A DNA stretch of 21,691 nucleotides from Nemertoderma westbladi (GCA_032718475.1 JAUCBJ010003256.1:1-21691); one strand, 5' to 3'. Positions 1 through 9,733 are shown, counted from the first letter of the stretch. Translations and numbers: made by a program. Notes: generated from the letters alone by a model not told the origin.

Positions 1-1250
1 AATAATATTATGTTGGAACCCCTAACAACCGACGACTATGCCGATAAAGCACTATGATTGTATACATTTCAGGCTAGACCATAGACTTAACAAATTTTAT
101 CTATGGATTGATTTTGTAATAGATTTACCGACATAGGATTTACTAAGTTCCTTTATAACAAGGAAAAAGCAAGAACGATTATCAACGAAACACTATAGAG
201 AACGATGAAATCCTTGGTGAATGTCAGCTCAACGTACGGACAGACAAGCAATCGTTCTTCTAGAAGTAAAATTAAAAGGTAAAGTGTCATTAATAATATT
301 TCGTTGATACCAGTAGTAGTGACTAAAAGTGCTGAGGAATAATAAAGTATAGAAATTGTTAAAAATTATTATAAAGCATAGTTTTGATGGTTACTACGGT
401 AACCAGGTCCCTAGTAAAATAATTTTATAAATTTGTTACAATTTTACAAACCAATAATTTTTCATGAAGGTATGTCAGTAGCAAAAAGAATATTCCAATA
501 AATACAATTTAAACTTGAATACCAGTTGCTATGGCAACCTTAAGTACAAAATGTACACCCACCCCCACCCGGCGGCGCGCAAGAAATGACGAGATATTAT
601 TATCTTGATCAGGATATTGAATTTCTTAAAAAGAAAAAAACTAACTTTTTATCTGAAATATAGGTGAAAAGTGTATATATTTAAATCGTCGCTGCTGGTA
701 GCTATGGTAACTAAGTGATTTAAAACCTTCACAGAATATTGGCAACTAACCATACTATACCTGATTCAAGTTCTGACATAATCGATATTAAGTGTTCAGT
801 TGTAAAATTCAAAATAAATGTATATATGGAAATTAAATTACTGGTTGCTATGGTAATAGGCAGCAAGAAAAATTTCCTTAAAAGGTAAAAAAATTACCAA
901 TCTATAATTAGTGAAATTTTTGTGACCAGCAGATAAAGTGGAAAAAAGTTATTAAAGTTGAAAGTTACCCCACTAAATTTTTACGCCTGCAGCAGCATTT
1001 CGGGTCGTGTTATAGTAGGTCATGGATGTACCCACGTTATTTTCACACAATAATTTGAAATATTGAATATTGATTATATTTGATTATATTTATTATAACT
1101 TTGGTTGAGCACAGCTTTGCAAAATTGGTAATGATATATCGTATTGTGTAGCATGGTAAGGGCACAAGAACAGTGAATTATTAGAACCACCGCAAAGTGT
1201 CTGCGGCGTTATTTCACCAGTTGCACCAAATTTGAAACTTTAAGCTTATA
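1..1250. other. AT-rich non-coding stretch with four X-box-like palindromes
   Basis: No open frame with recognisable protein similarity was found here on either strand. The stretch is AT-rich apart from a short CACCC/GGCGGCGCGC patch near 556-580. Its one structured signal is a 14-bp palindrome of the form GTTGCTATGGCAAC, which occurs four times (390-403, 525-538, 698-711, 844-857) and is annotated separately. The AT-rich sequence before each copy looks loosely similar, so the block may be an old tandem repeat of roughly 135-175 bp. Confidence 0.5.
390..857. promoter_or_regulatory. Cluster of four RFX X-box-like palindromes
   Basis: Four copies of a 14-bp palindrome are visible. 390-403 reads GTTACTACGGTAAC, 525-538 GTTGCTATGGCAAC, 698-711 GTAGCTATGGTAAC and 844-857 GTTGCTATGGTAAT. 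The second is a textbook match to the X-box bound by RFX-family winged-helix factors (GTNRCC-N(0-3)-RGYAAC). Start-to-start distances are 135, 173 and 146 bp. No gene start can be assigned next to the cluster, so a regulatory role is only a possibility. The copies may instead be the best-preserved part of a diverged tandem repeat. Confidence 0.4.
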
Positions 1251-1310
1251 ATAGTTCCTGTATTAATCAAAAGTATTAATCAATCCTGTTTGCCTGCGCG
1301 TTGCGGGTGG

Positions 1311-2410
1311 GGGGGTCTTGGATTGACCTCCGCTGTGCAGCTCGCACCTTCCACCTTCCTGGCTTCCACACTGCCTGCTCTGGTCTCTCCTACTCCCTCT
1401 TTGAGTCTCCAGTGGATGCCCCCTCCCCCTGCTACAACCATGCCCTCGCTGCGTGGTTGATAGTCCTCGGGTCGTCTGCTGCGCCACAACCAACGACGCC
1501 ACTGCCACCGCCACAGCCACCGCCACTATCCACGATGCCACCTCCACCATCCGCAATGCCACCAACGCGACGCCACCACCACCACAACCCGCGACGCCAC
1601 CTCCTCCATCCGCGATGCCACTGCCACCATCTGCAATGCCACCACATCCATCTGCTACGCCACTACCTGCGAACGCCACCACCACCACCCGCGACGCCAC
1701 CACCACCATCTATGACGCCACTGTCCACAACGCCACCACCGCCGTCCATGAATCCACATGTCACCGCTGCCTTCCCGCTCGCGGCAAACAAACAGTGTTT
1801 GTTCCACAACACAGCAGTTCCGGATCTCGGTCAGCACTCATCTAGGGTGTAGGCTGACCGATCCCCACAGCTGTGCCTGGTGTGGCAAGGATGTTCTGTC
1901 GGATGGCCTCCATGGTCTTTCCTGCTCAAGGAGCCTCGGCAGGCGCCACTCATTGTTGAACAACATTGTGCGCCGGGCGCTCATCAGCTGTGGCATCCCT
2001 GCTACGCTTGAGCCACTAGGCTTGTGTAGAGGGGATGGGAAGCGAGTAGATGGCATCACCCTGGTCCCGTGGAGCCGCATGTGGTTCCTCACGTGGGACA
2101 TGATGGTGGCGGACCAACTGGCGCCCAGCCACCTCGCCCAGACGCTCTCCGCCGGAGGCCACACTGCAGAGGATACTCTAAAGATCCGCAAGTACCAGGA
2201 ACTCATGGACCGGGGCTAACTCTTCCACCCAGTAGCCTACGAGACCTTGGGCCACCCTGGCCCAGAAACATCCGAGTTCCTGAATGAGATCGGGGCAAGA
2301 TTCCACTCTATTACCCAGGAGCCCTGATCTCACCGCTTCTTCCTGCAAAGGCTGGCAATCGCCATCCTGGTCGGCAATGCAGCCTCCATTATGGGGACTG
2401 TGGACCCCTC
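1311..2410 (+). pseudogene. Retrotransposon RT polyprotein C-terminus with restriction-like endonuclease module, decayed
   Basis: This is the C-terminal part of a retrotransposon reverse transcriptase protein, downstream of the RT core, which is missing. The 5' part (about 1311-1400) reads SAVQLAPSTFLAS, a stretch typical after the RT domain in invertebrate retroelements. A proline/alanine-coding minisatellite interrupts it. From about 1840 one frame gives a zinc-knuckle motif C-x2-C-x8-H-x4-C (CAWCGKDVLSDGLHGLSC), then GRRHSLLN, then EPLGL, DGKRVDG and LTWDMMVAD, the order seen in restriction-like endonuclease domains of non-LTR elements. The same frame continues through two nonsense codons, TAA at 2217-2219 and TGA at 2325-2327, into VAYETLG and FFLQRLAIAILVGNAASIMGT. 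The usual proline of the (R/K)PD motif is valine here. I call it a dead, 5'-truncated copy; the exact clade is not assigned. Confidence 0.75.
1485..1756. repeat. GCCACC-rich imperfect minisatellite inside the RT remnant
   Basis: Imperfect repetition of GCCACCACCACC, GCGACGCCACC and CCATCTGCAATGCC-like blocks covers this stretch, which is far more GC-rich than its surroundings. All three plus-strand frames stay open for long runs and read as low-complexity Pro/Pro-Ser-Ala, His-rich or Asn/Asp-Ala-Thr peptides. That is expected from a triplet-biased repeat and does not indicate a protein. It lies between two recognisable blocks of the retroelement frame, so it probably expanded within or replaced part of that frame. 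Confidence 0.7.
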
Positions 2411-2701
2411 ACTCACTAACAACGAGGACTCTACGAGGTGGTCCATGGTCCCTATACACCACCCCACCACACTCTGAAGTTATTCTTAATGAAGCAGAGT
2501 GAAATATTAGTTCGAGTATGACATTCAACATCCTGACATGAAGCAAGGAAAGATCAAATAGTGAACTAAAAAATAGTAGAAACACCTCTTAAGGCAGACA
2601 GACAAAATACATACTGCATATTAAATGAATAATATATATAATTACTATTGGGATTCTTCTTCAAGATAAATATATTGGTTGTCAGTCGATTTGGGGTGGA
2701 A
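2411..2701. other. Unassigned spacer between two oppositely oriented retroelement remnants
   Basis: Nothing recognisable is encoded here. The stretch separates the end of the plus-strand RT C-terminus remnant from the 3' end of the minus-strand ORF1 remnant. The second half is AT-rich, including an ATATATATAATTA run near 2630-2645. Confidence 0.4.
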
Positions 2702-3499
2702 TCATAGACTGGTTCGAGATCGACTGGGTTGGACATGTTGTTTTTTCCCCTTGTCCTTTGGTACTGCAACAGCTGTAAACTCGTCGTCACGAGATGTTGG
2801 TGGCTCACCCCCTATCCCCCCAGAGATCGATTCGCTAGATGGGAGATACATGCAGGATCGAATCTCCTCGTATGTGAAGGGGATGATGAGCGTTTGAGGT
2901 TTCTTTGACCCCAGAACGTCCTCGATGTCCTCGAAGATCGTAATCATTATGTATCAAGATTTTGCGGCCAGCTGCAGCCTAATGTTGCCATTACATGAGC
3001 CACAGCCATATATGATACCATCTGCATGGATCTTCCTAAGGAAGTTTAGCAAACGCGATATTGTAAGAGGGTTGCTAATCTGAACACCTTTAGGAACATG
3101 TTTGATATTTGCAAATATTTCTGAATGCGGGGAATGGTACTTAAACTTTACAATAATTGATGGTGGTCGCTTAGAACCAGGGTGTTGAGGGCCAAGTAGA
3201 TGACAAACATCTACTGACTTCAATCCGTCTGAGACTTTTAGTGCCCCCAAGATAGGTTCAATGATGTTTCGGACATCCTCAGGTTTTTCTGTGGAATGAA
3301 TTTCGATACTGTGTAGCAGAATGTTGCATCTGCGTCGATACTAGTGTTCAGCGTCATTGTTTAGCAAACTGGCTGTAAGGAATTGTTGGTGCTCGTTAAT
3401 CTGCCTGCGTGTACTTTCGCTTGCAGCTCTAGATATATCAATGCTGTGTTGCAGGTTCAGATAATTTACCTCACTAGTTTTGCGTAGCTCAATTATTTC
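2702..3499 (-). pseudogene. L1-type ORF1 (RNA-binding chaperone) remnant with two nonsense codons
   Basis: Reading the minus strand from 3499 to 2702, one frame is continuous apart from TAG at 3341-3343 and TGA at 2954-2956. The first part is polar and heptad-like (EIIELRKTSE...), as in the coiled coil of L1-type ORF1 proteins. Next come YRRRCNILLHSIE and then SVDVCHLLGP and PPSIIVKFKYHS, which fit the RRM-like core (Y-RR-N-L, D-HR-G and II-V-F patterns). GVQISNPLTISR and GNIRLQL, followed beyond the TGA by IFEDIEDVLG, fit the C-terminal domain. Such proteins bind element RNA and assist target-primed reverse transcription. A TGA precedes position 3499, so the N-terminus is missing, and no adjacent ORF2 was found. 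The family assignment rests on motif order alone. Confidence 0.6.
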
Positions 3500-4378
3500 T
3501 CAGTAAACCACGTCAAGTGTTATCGACATAGTTGAATATCGATATCAACTGGAGCCAGGGCTCGGCATTGTAGGACCGCAGTCAGTATGTAAAATGTATG
3601 TTGGTTGCAGTAGGTAGGCCTACAGAAATAACAGTGCTACATAGTACTGGAGTCAGTGTTAAAGGTTAAAAGCAGCAGAGATGACTAGTTGGAATTCCAT
3701 AAATGACTAATGAGTATTGGATGCGGACAGACCACAGTAAGTGTAAGCAGATTCAATTCCCTGCACTACTCAGCGTAAAGTGGGCAAAGTGGCATTTTAC
3801 GAATTATAATTGGGAAGGTGACATTACCAATAATAATGTCACCTCATAACCAACTTAGGCGATACACATCGCCAGCCACAAAGAAAGTTGAGAGGAAAAA
3901 CCATCTCAGAGGGACAAAGGGGCTAGCAGGGGTTAGCATGTGGGGACAGTGGCAGCATGGAGTGGCGAGGTGACAATTAATCAGGTTAGCCAAATATGGG
4001 AGGGGAAAACAGATTGGAAGTGATTAGATCGCATCTATTGGCCAGGCCACTCAGTACAGTAGAGGTAATTAATATGTGTTAAAGAATATAACCGTTGTAT
4101 TTGTGGATTATGATTCAGTTGGTGTTTGTAGAGTTGTGAGACCGGAACGGTTTTTAACCGTCGTCGCGGTCAACATTGCCGTGCTATTATATTCTGACTG
4201 TGCTATTATTATGTTCTGTGATTATAACAACTGACAGTAAAACTTCAGTTATTTCAACGGCCTTCAGCCTCAACATCCAGACCACAGCCTTTCCGCAGCA
4301 TACGGACGCGGCGACGCGTATAGTACCAAACACACACACCGGTCGGGATCCATACTGCCAACTCCAGGATCCCATCAC
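3500..4378. other. Unassigned stretch with one strong hairpin
   Basis: No protein-coding similarity was recognised. A perfect 11-bp inverted repeat, AGGTGACATTA / TAATGTCACCT, lies at 3816-3826 and 3834-3844 with a 7-nt loop. One copy of the palindrome TAGGCCTA sits at 3615-3622. Parts of 4050-4360 and 4980-5290 share short blocks (TTATTTCAA(C/T)GGCCT and CGGTCGGGATC), which could be diverged long terminal repeats, but primer-binding and polypurine sites could not be shown. Confidence 0.35.
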
Positions 4379-4534
4379 AGTAAGCACTACCCAGTGAGCA
4401 CTACCAGTAAGTAAGCACTACCAGTAAGTAAGCACTACCCAGTGAACACTACCAGTAAGTAAGCGCTACCCAGTGAGCACTACCATTAAGTAAGCAGTAC
4501 CCAGAGAGCACCACCAGTAATAAAGTACTACCCA
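4379..4534. repeat. 31-bp minisatellite, about five imperfect units
   Basis: The unit has two related halves, GTAAGCACTACCCAGT (16 nt) and GAGCACTACCAGTAA (15 nt), which alternate across the stretch. At least one unit near 4410 repeats the second half-type instead of alternating. The two halves share the core GCACTACC, so the 31-bp unit itself probably arose by duplication of a 15-16 bp unit. Point changes accumulate toward the 3' end. Confidence 0.8.
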
Positions 4535-6060
4535 GATGGTAAATAGGGTGAACCACACAGACACAGAATGGGGAAAAGGAAGAACAGAGGTAGATGGAAA
4601 CAGACAGGAGTGGAGTAGGCTATCCTGATAGTAATTAAGATCAGAATTACTAATACCTCATCTGAGAGGGGCCTTGGTAAGGCACCACCGATTAGGTGAG
4701 AGGGCGGGATGGCAGAGAATGAATGAAGAGACCACGAATGAAGAATTCAGAAACAACCTCTTTCAACTAGCTACTGGGAGGGGGGACATCACTGACAATA
4801 TACCAGACAAACACCACTGGACAAGACCATAACAACCACATGTGAGACTGTATGAAATCTGGTTTAGGGGAGTGAGAGACAAGTAAGCGTGATTGGTGAG
4901 TTTGGGTGGTGACAGGTGTAACATCTGGGAGAGTCACAGGCCAATGAAACGTGTAAGCCTATAGGCAATAGACTTTACCCTTTATATTAACAGTCACGTG
5001 CATTGTGCAATCAGTTGGTGATTTATTCTGTATAGTAGAGGTGTATAGTTTCCCACCGCTACGCTGTGCTATCACAACTACTGGTTTTTTTTCATCAGTC
5101 AGTCGATCAATAGTAACGTTCACCAAACACACTCTTTTATTTCAATGGCCTATGGACAAGTCAGTCAGTCCAACCACCATGGGTCAGCCATTAGCCAGCG
5201 CGCGCATATACCATATACATACATACCAAAGGCAAACGGTCGGGATCTCAGGCCAACCGGGATCCACACATCGGGACACATATCAAACTGATTCACTTAA
5301 AATTCGACCCTTTAGAGGGGATACTCAACTGGGCTGCTTTCCAGAGTCTGGGCAGCAGGTTGAGGTTTGACCTAGCTTTTCCTTTGTGGATGCAGATGTC
5401 TTCTGCTAACTCCTTTCGATGACACCCCTGTTACATAAATCAGCTAAGATAACATAACTGGTTTCTCTTGGTAAAGTCACTGCCCCCTGGCATGTTTCGC
5501 TTAATCAGACATTGATCTCTAAAGTATTGGTGTAACTTCTCTATAAAGCCGTCTGTATGAAATTATGAATTAAATATCAAATAACTGGAAATAATGTAGT
5601 TAGTAATGTTTACCTTCAGATATCAAATATATGCCATCAATGTCGCCATTACTATTCTTTGGAGCGGTGAATGCAGATATGATTTGAAAATTATTTATTT
5701 CGCAGATACTTTTTCCCTCTCCAAACATTGATAATACATCTGAATGACAAAATTAATAATATAAAATCATACATGGTTACACTAAAAATCCAGTAAAGAT
5801 GTTCAATTCATTGAAAGTAGTAAAGATGTTCAATATTTTGCAATATTCAAAATGGATACTTATTACTTATTGACAACACTTCTTATTATGGAATCATAGC
5901 TCTATTTTTTTAGCCCTGGGAGGGGGTCATTTTGAATTTTTTTAATACATCTACATCTTGGCCTGGTTTGTTTGGAAAACAGAGATTTTGTAACTTTTCA
6001 TAAAATTTGATGAGCTATCAAAATTGGCGTAAATGCCAATTATATAGCTATATTAGTTTT
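4535..6060. other. Unassigned non-coding stretch
   Basis: Short open frames occur but none has recognisable similarity or coding character. The block from about 5570 is strongly AT-rich. Possible diverged terminal-repeat similarity between about 5100-5290 and 4250-4380 is weak. No RNA gene or promoter could be supported. Confidence 0.35.
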
Positions 6061-6610
6061 CGTGCCATGGTCCCATTCTGGCACCTATCTCCAATATTTT
6101 TTGTGCTAAAATTTTCAAAAGTTTTTCTGGCCCTCTTAAATACATTTATTTGCGGTAGAGGTTTTTAGATGCTGGTCACGATTATAGAACCCAAATATAA
6201 TATTTGAAAAAAAAATTGGTAATATAGAATGTGCACAATGGGGCATGAAAAAACAAGTAGTGCAAATATGATAATGAAAAATAGCCACCAAATCAACCTG
6301 ATTTTATGAACTTATGGATTTTCGAGGATGCTGATCAAGAATATGAGACTGAAATATATCATGCCTTATTGATTATAGCATATACATGTTTGATGTACCA
6401 ATGTGGCACGAAAAATACAAGTATCAAATATTTGATAACCAATCCTAACTCATTACCAAATGAACCTGTATTTAAAGTCCTATGGGATTTTGTGTAGCCA
6501 GATTTATCATGTATGATACTCAAAAAATTTCGTTTCTGAATGATTATGGTATTTTTGAATGTGTGTCAATGTAGTAGAGAAAATACAGCACTAGTAGCAC
6601 AAATTTGTAA
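6060..6610. repeat. Diverged tandem repeat of about 160 bp
   Basis: The block GATGCTGGTCACGATTATAG begins at about 6168 and a counterpart, GATGCTGATCAAGAATATGA, at about 6328, an offset of about 160 bp. CAATGGGGCATGAAAAAAC at about 6236 and CAATGTGGCACGAAAAATAC at about 6399 keep a similar offset, about 163 bp. A third, weaker unit seems to follow (ATCATGTATGATACTC...). A 63-codon ATG frame falls at 6306-6497, but repeat structure explains the sequence better than a gene does. The divergence indicates an old array. Confidence 0.5.
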
Positions 6611-7002
6611 TTAATTTTATGGATACAACATTATAAATTTTTAACAAGTTCAACGTGATCAGTGACCTCGAAATCCCATATTCCTTCAGAATTATCCAAC
6701 CAAACACATCTTTTGGTTTGAAATTATTTCTTCTACATGCACTTTCGTCCCGGGTGACCAGAAATGCACCAGCAATGATGGTTGCAATATCAGCGACCAC
6801 AAAAACCATTATATCTCTAAAATTAAAGACAAGCCATCTAAAAAATTTCTATAATGACCCCCACCACCCCCCCCCCCCCCCCCCCCCCCCCCCCTAGACC
6901 AATTACGTAGTAAAAATAACCAACCAGATAAGGGTTAATCCAACCAGTACAGGTTTGACGCGTAGTTTGACTTTGTCATAAAAGCTACATTAATATTATG
7001 CA
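6611..7002. other. AT-rich spacer with a poly-C tract
   Basis: No gene is supported. A tract of nearly uninterrupted C runs from about 6867 to 6894, preceded by CCCCCACCACC. Such tracts are prone to length error in sequencing and assembly. Short open frames on both strands here lack recognisable similarity. Confidence 0.5.
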
Positions 7003-7411
7003 ATTACCGTAAATATACTCATAAATACGTCGCTAAATTCAATCTGCAGTATTACCTCCTCCATACTTACGACCTAAATAACGCACTACCATTTCTATTA
7101 TAATATCTCATTTTATTTATTTCACAACGTATACTAAACATTCAAATTTTCCAAAAAAAGGTGACATATTTGTATTTGGTGCTACTAGAACAACAAAGAC
7201 TATAGGTTTTGTAGTTTCGGGAGTACTTTACTTTTGTAATAACTTACAAAAGTAAAGTTAAGTTATAATTGTAATAACATATATTCTTCCATCAAAATAT
7301 AAATTGCACTATATTATATAATATATAAGTTAGATAGGTCGTAAGTATGGAGCATGGAGGAGATAATAATGTAGATTGAATTAATGACACTCGGATTTAA
7401 TTACAGTAATT
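7003..7411. mobile_element. MITE-like non-autonomous element with inverted arms and internal hairpin
   Basis: The arm at 7036-7077 (AATTCAATCTGCAG...ACGACCTAA) is matched in inverted orientation at 7330-7382, with a few substitutions and an extra CTCCATG-like duplication in the right arm. Weaker inverted similarity extends outward to ATTACCGTAA near 7003 and TTACAGTAAT near 7401, which may be the true ends. A perfect 15-bp stem with a 4-nt loop lies inside at 7225-7239 and 7244-7258 (ACTTTACTTTTGTAA). No protein is encoded. The size of about 400 bp, AT richness and inverted ends fit a miniature inverted-repeat element. The target-site duplication is uncertain. Confidence 0.6.
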
Positions 7412-7453
7412 TAATTAGTGTAGTACTAGTAATTATTAATTAGTAATAATTAA

Positions 7454-8831
7454 GATAATAATAATAACTAGTTTTTTTTTTACGGTACTGATTGGGATCT
7501 TTTTAATAACAAAAATAATCCATTAACATTGTAACTAGTAGCCTAATGCAACAGTAGAATCCTCACCACCCGTCACCAAGCAACAGTACCGCACTTTGAA
7601 CAGTTAGGCCTACTGCAGTACTGTTTAAATCAAGATGCCCCCTGTTTACGATTGAACCGGAATTGCGGTTGCTGTGTCAGCATTTGACAGCATGATGGAG
7701 GTCTCCGAAATTTACTGGTGAACCGGACGTCTGCTTGAGGAGCGGGACCCACGAAGGCACATTAGAGAAGATCTCAGAAGAGAGAAACTCAGTTGCCTCC
7801 GCGTCCATGACACACATTCCGGGTAGCTGATTCCACGTTTGTCCGCAATCTTTAGGGACAACTGCTTCACGAACTGCTGTGTTGTCGGCGCCATCCCTCC
7901 AAATGCAGAGAATATGAGGGGTGTAAAAGTCGATAACTCGACTTCACGGATGCGCTCCTCATATTTTAGCTGCTTCCGTCGCTCGTGGTATTGATGGGCT
8001 TCCTCTAACTTCATTGCTGCATTGGTTTCTGCCGGCGGGTTAAATATGGAAACATTGATAAAAGTTTTCTGATAGCGACTACCCCAAAACCCCGATACCG
8101 ATACATTGAGTCTGGCCTGTTGATCTTTTATTGTAAAACGGTAGTTGAACATTTCTCCCATTAGCGTTTGCAATAACGGTTCGACCGTTATGTTGTGGGC
8201 CACCTCAGAAAGCGCGTTAGCAATGAAATCCCTAATCTTGTTGTGCCGTATTGAAGGATATCCTCCAGTGGGGCACGAAAGGACGTGTGATGCAGAAAAT
8301 CGCACACCACAGACACAACGAGAGGGGAGAGATTTCGGTTGCCACCCATACCGGAGACACACTGCATCCTGGAACTCTTCTTTCGAGAGGTGAGTATGAT
8401 GTAGGGTTACTACTGGTTTGCAATTCAGCCAGGCTGAAGCACTTTTTTCTGTTACAAGCTCGGATAGGTTCCGTTGGTGTGCTGGTAGGTTATTATAAAC
8501 ACTTTCTCTCTTTTCTTTCAGACCAACAATTGCTTCACACTTAATCTTATGGGCGATTACCTTCTGTGCCTCCAAAATCTCCAGCATATCTTTCTCGGCT
8601 CCATAAGTGGTAAACGGTTCACATATAAGCCGAGAGTTGGTGTGTTGGGATTCAAGGTCAGATGGTAACGGAATTCCCAGACCACCGAGCCTGGTTGGTA
8701 AGGAAAACAAGTGACGCTCCTCGGATGTCAGGGAAGGCCGATCAACAAGGCGGCACAGTAAACTATTTACCGTTTTCTCGAGTTTATCCAACTGGTTCGC
8801 TGCCTCCGGTAAAACATGCGCGAACAAATAA
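7454..8831 (-). mobile_element. 5'-truncated non-LTR-type retrotransposon insertion with putative 17-bp TSD
   Basis: The insertion carries the C-terminal RT polyprotein fragment annotated at 7712-8824 and ends, on the minus strand, with a short A-run and a TTA-type microsatellite (about 7454-7480). An identical 17-mer, TAATTAGTAATAATTAA, lies immediately outside both ends, at 7437-7453 and 8832-8848. A truncated 5' end, a low-complexity 3' tail and a duplication of this size are the usual signature of target-primed reverse transcription. The duplicated sequence is AT-rich and microsatellite-like, so chance similarity is not excluded. Confidence 0.6.
7712..8824 (-). pseudogene. Retrotransposon RT polyprotein C-terminus with zinc-knuckle/endonuclease-like module
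   Basis: An uninterrupted frame of about 370 codons ends at TAA 7712-7714 but has no ATG at its 5' end, because the element is truncated just after the RT palm. Residue numbers count the TTG at 8825-8827 as 1. ERHLFSLPTRLGGLGIPLP (about 37-55) is the post-RT thumb motif. A zinc-binding C-x-C-x7-H-x3-C follows (C171, C173, H181, C185), then IRHNKIRD (R194-H195-N196) and VEP (216). ARLNVSVSGFWG and TFINVSIFNPP (238-265) come next, then a basic helix (YHERRKQLKYEERIREVE) and a conserved C-terminal block. The order matches restriction-like endonuclease modules of invertebrate retroelements. The positions I expect to be acidic are both Asn (241 and 258), so nuclease activity is probably lost. Confidence 0.75.
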
Positions 8832-8848
8832 TAATTAGTAATAATTAA

Positions 8849-9660
8849 TTAGTATTAGTATTAGTATTGTCTGGCAGTGTGCGGGTTAACATGACGTAAG
8901 AGCTGGTATTAGGTTCGGTTAGGGTACCTCTGGAACCATCTGAACACATGGGTGTCTAGGCGTGATTATGTGATTGGAGATAAGGAATACCAGGGTATAG
9001 GAGTAGGGATAGTTGGTTGTCCCAGATAATATGTAAGTTACCGTAAATGTATGTATGTATGAATGTATGTACGTTGGGTAAAAGAATGATTAAATGTGGA
9101 AGGGCAGTATATAATGCAAAGCATATAATAACTAGTTATAGTTTTGTCTGTTTGTTGAGTAGGTCTAAGTCATTAGCAGTTTGGTACCGTATTCTTTGTA
9201 ATAATAATAATGTAATGTAAGTAATAATGTAATATGTAAAGCAGTTATTATTTACGACCCTATTGATAACCCTGGTGGAAGAAATTATATCGGTTAGATT
9301 GAAATTCACTCTTATTTAGTATTATAAAGGGGCTAAAATTCAGATCAACTATAAAGAAATCAATGCCCTAAAGTCAGCATGGTATCAGTTAAACAAACCC
9401 GTTTATGAAAGACAGACATAAGCTATTTACACAATTCAAAGTAATTTCGCAAAATAAATTTCCTTTTCTTGAGGTCTACTGTAGATCACAGCTCCTTTTT
9501 AATTACTTTTTTTATTGTATATGTATACCGTAAAGGTTGTTACCTAATCTTAACGTTACTTAAAGTTACCTTATCTTAATAAACATTATATTTATAACGT
9601 TACCTTATCTTAATAAACATTATATTTATATCATAATAATATAGATTAATGAGAGTATGA
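8849..9660. other. AT-rich non-coding stretch with small microsatellites and a 34-bp duplication
   Basis: No gene was recognised. An (ATTAGT)n run lies at about 8849-8870 and an (ATGT)n run at about 9045-9075. A 34-bp unit beginning GTTACCTTATCTTAATAAAC is directly duplicated at 9565-9598 and 9599-9632. Confidence 0.5.
9565..9632. repeat. Tandem 34-bp duplication
   Basis: Two adjacent copies of a 34-bp AT-rich unit, starting GTTACCTTATC at 9565 and 9599, are almost identical. A degraded relative, GTTACCTAATCTTAACGTTA, stands just upstream at about 9538. The high identity suggests a recent slippage or unequal-exchange event. No function is indicated. Confidence 0.75.
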
Positions 9661-9733
9661 ATTGAACATTACATCAGCCACTGGTGGTAGATGCCGACTT
9701 TGGAAAAGCTGTGCCCAACAAAAAGTTATAACT

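Noticed and set aside
1301-1852. Long overlapping open frames in several frames across the GCCACC-rich block
   Set aside because: They are open on both strands because of the triplet-biased repeat and give low-complexity peptides; the retroelement frame explains the recognisable parts.
4050-5290. Possible pair of long terminal repeats of an LTR retrotransposon
   Set aside because: Shared blocks are short and interrupted; no primer-binding site, polypurine tract or gag/pol frame lies between them.
6306-6497. 63-codon ATG frame
   Set aside because: It lies within a diverged 160-bp tandem repeat and the second repeat unit does not preserve the frame.
8145-8544. Plus-strand open frames inside the retroelement at 7712-8824
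   Set aside because: They are antisense shadows of the minus-strand frame, which carries all recognisable motifs.
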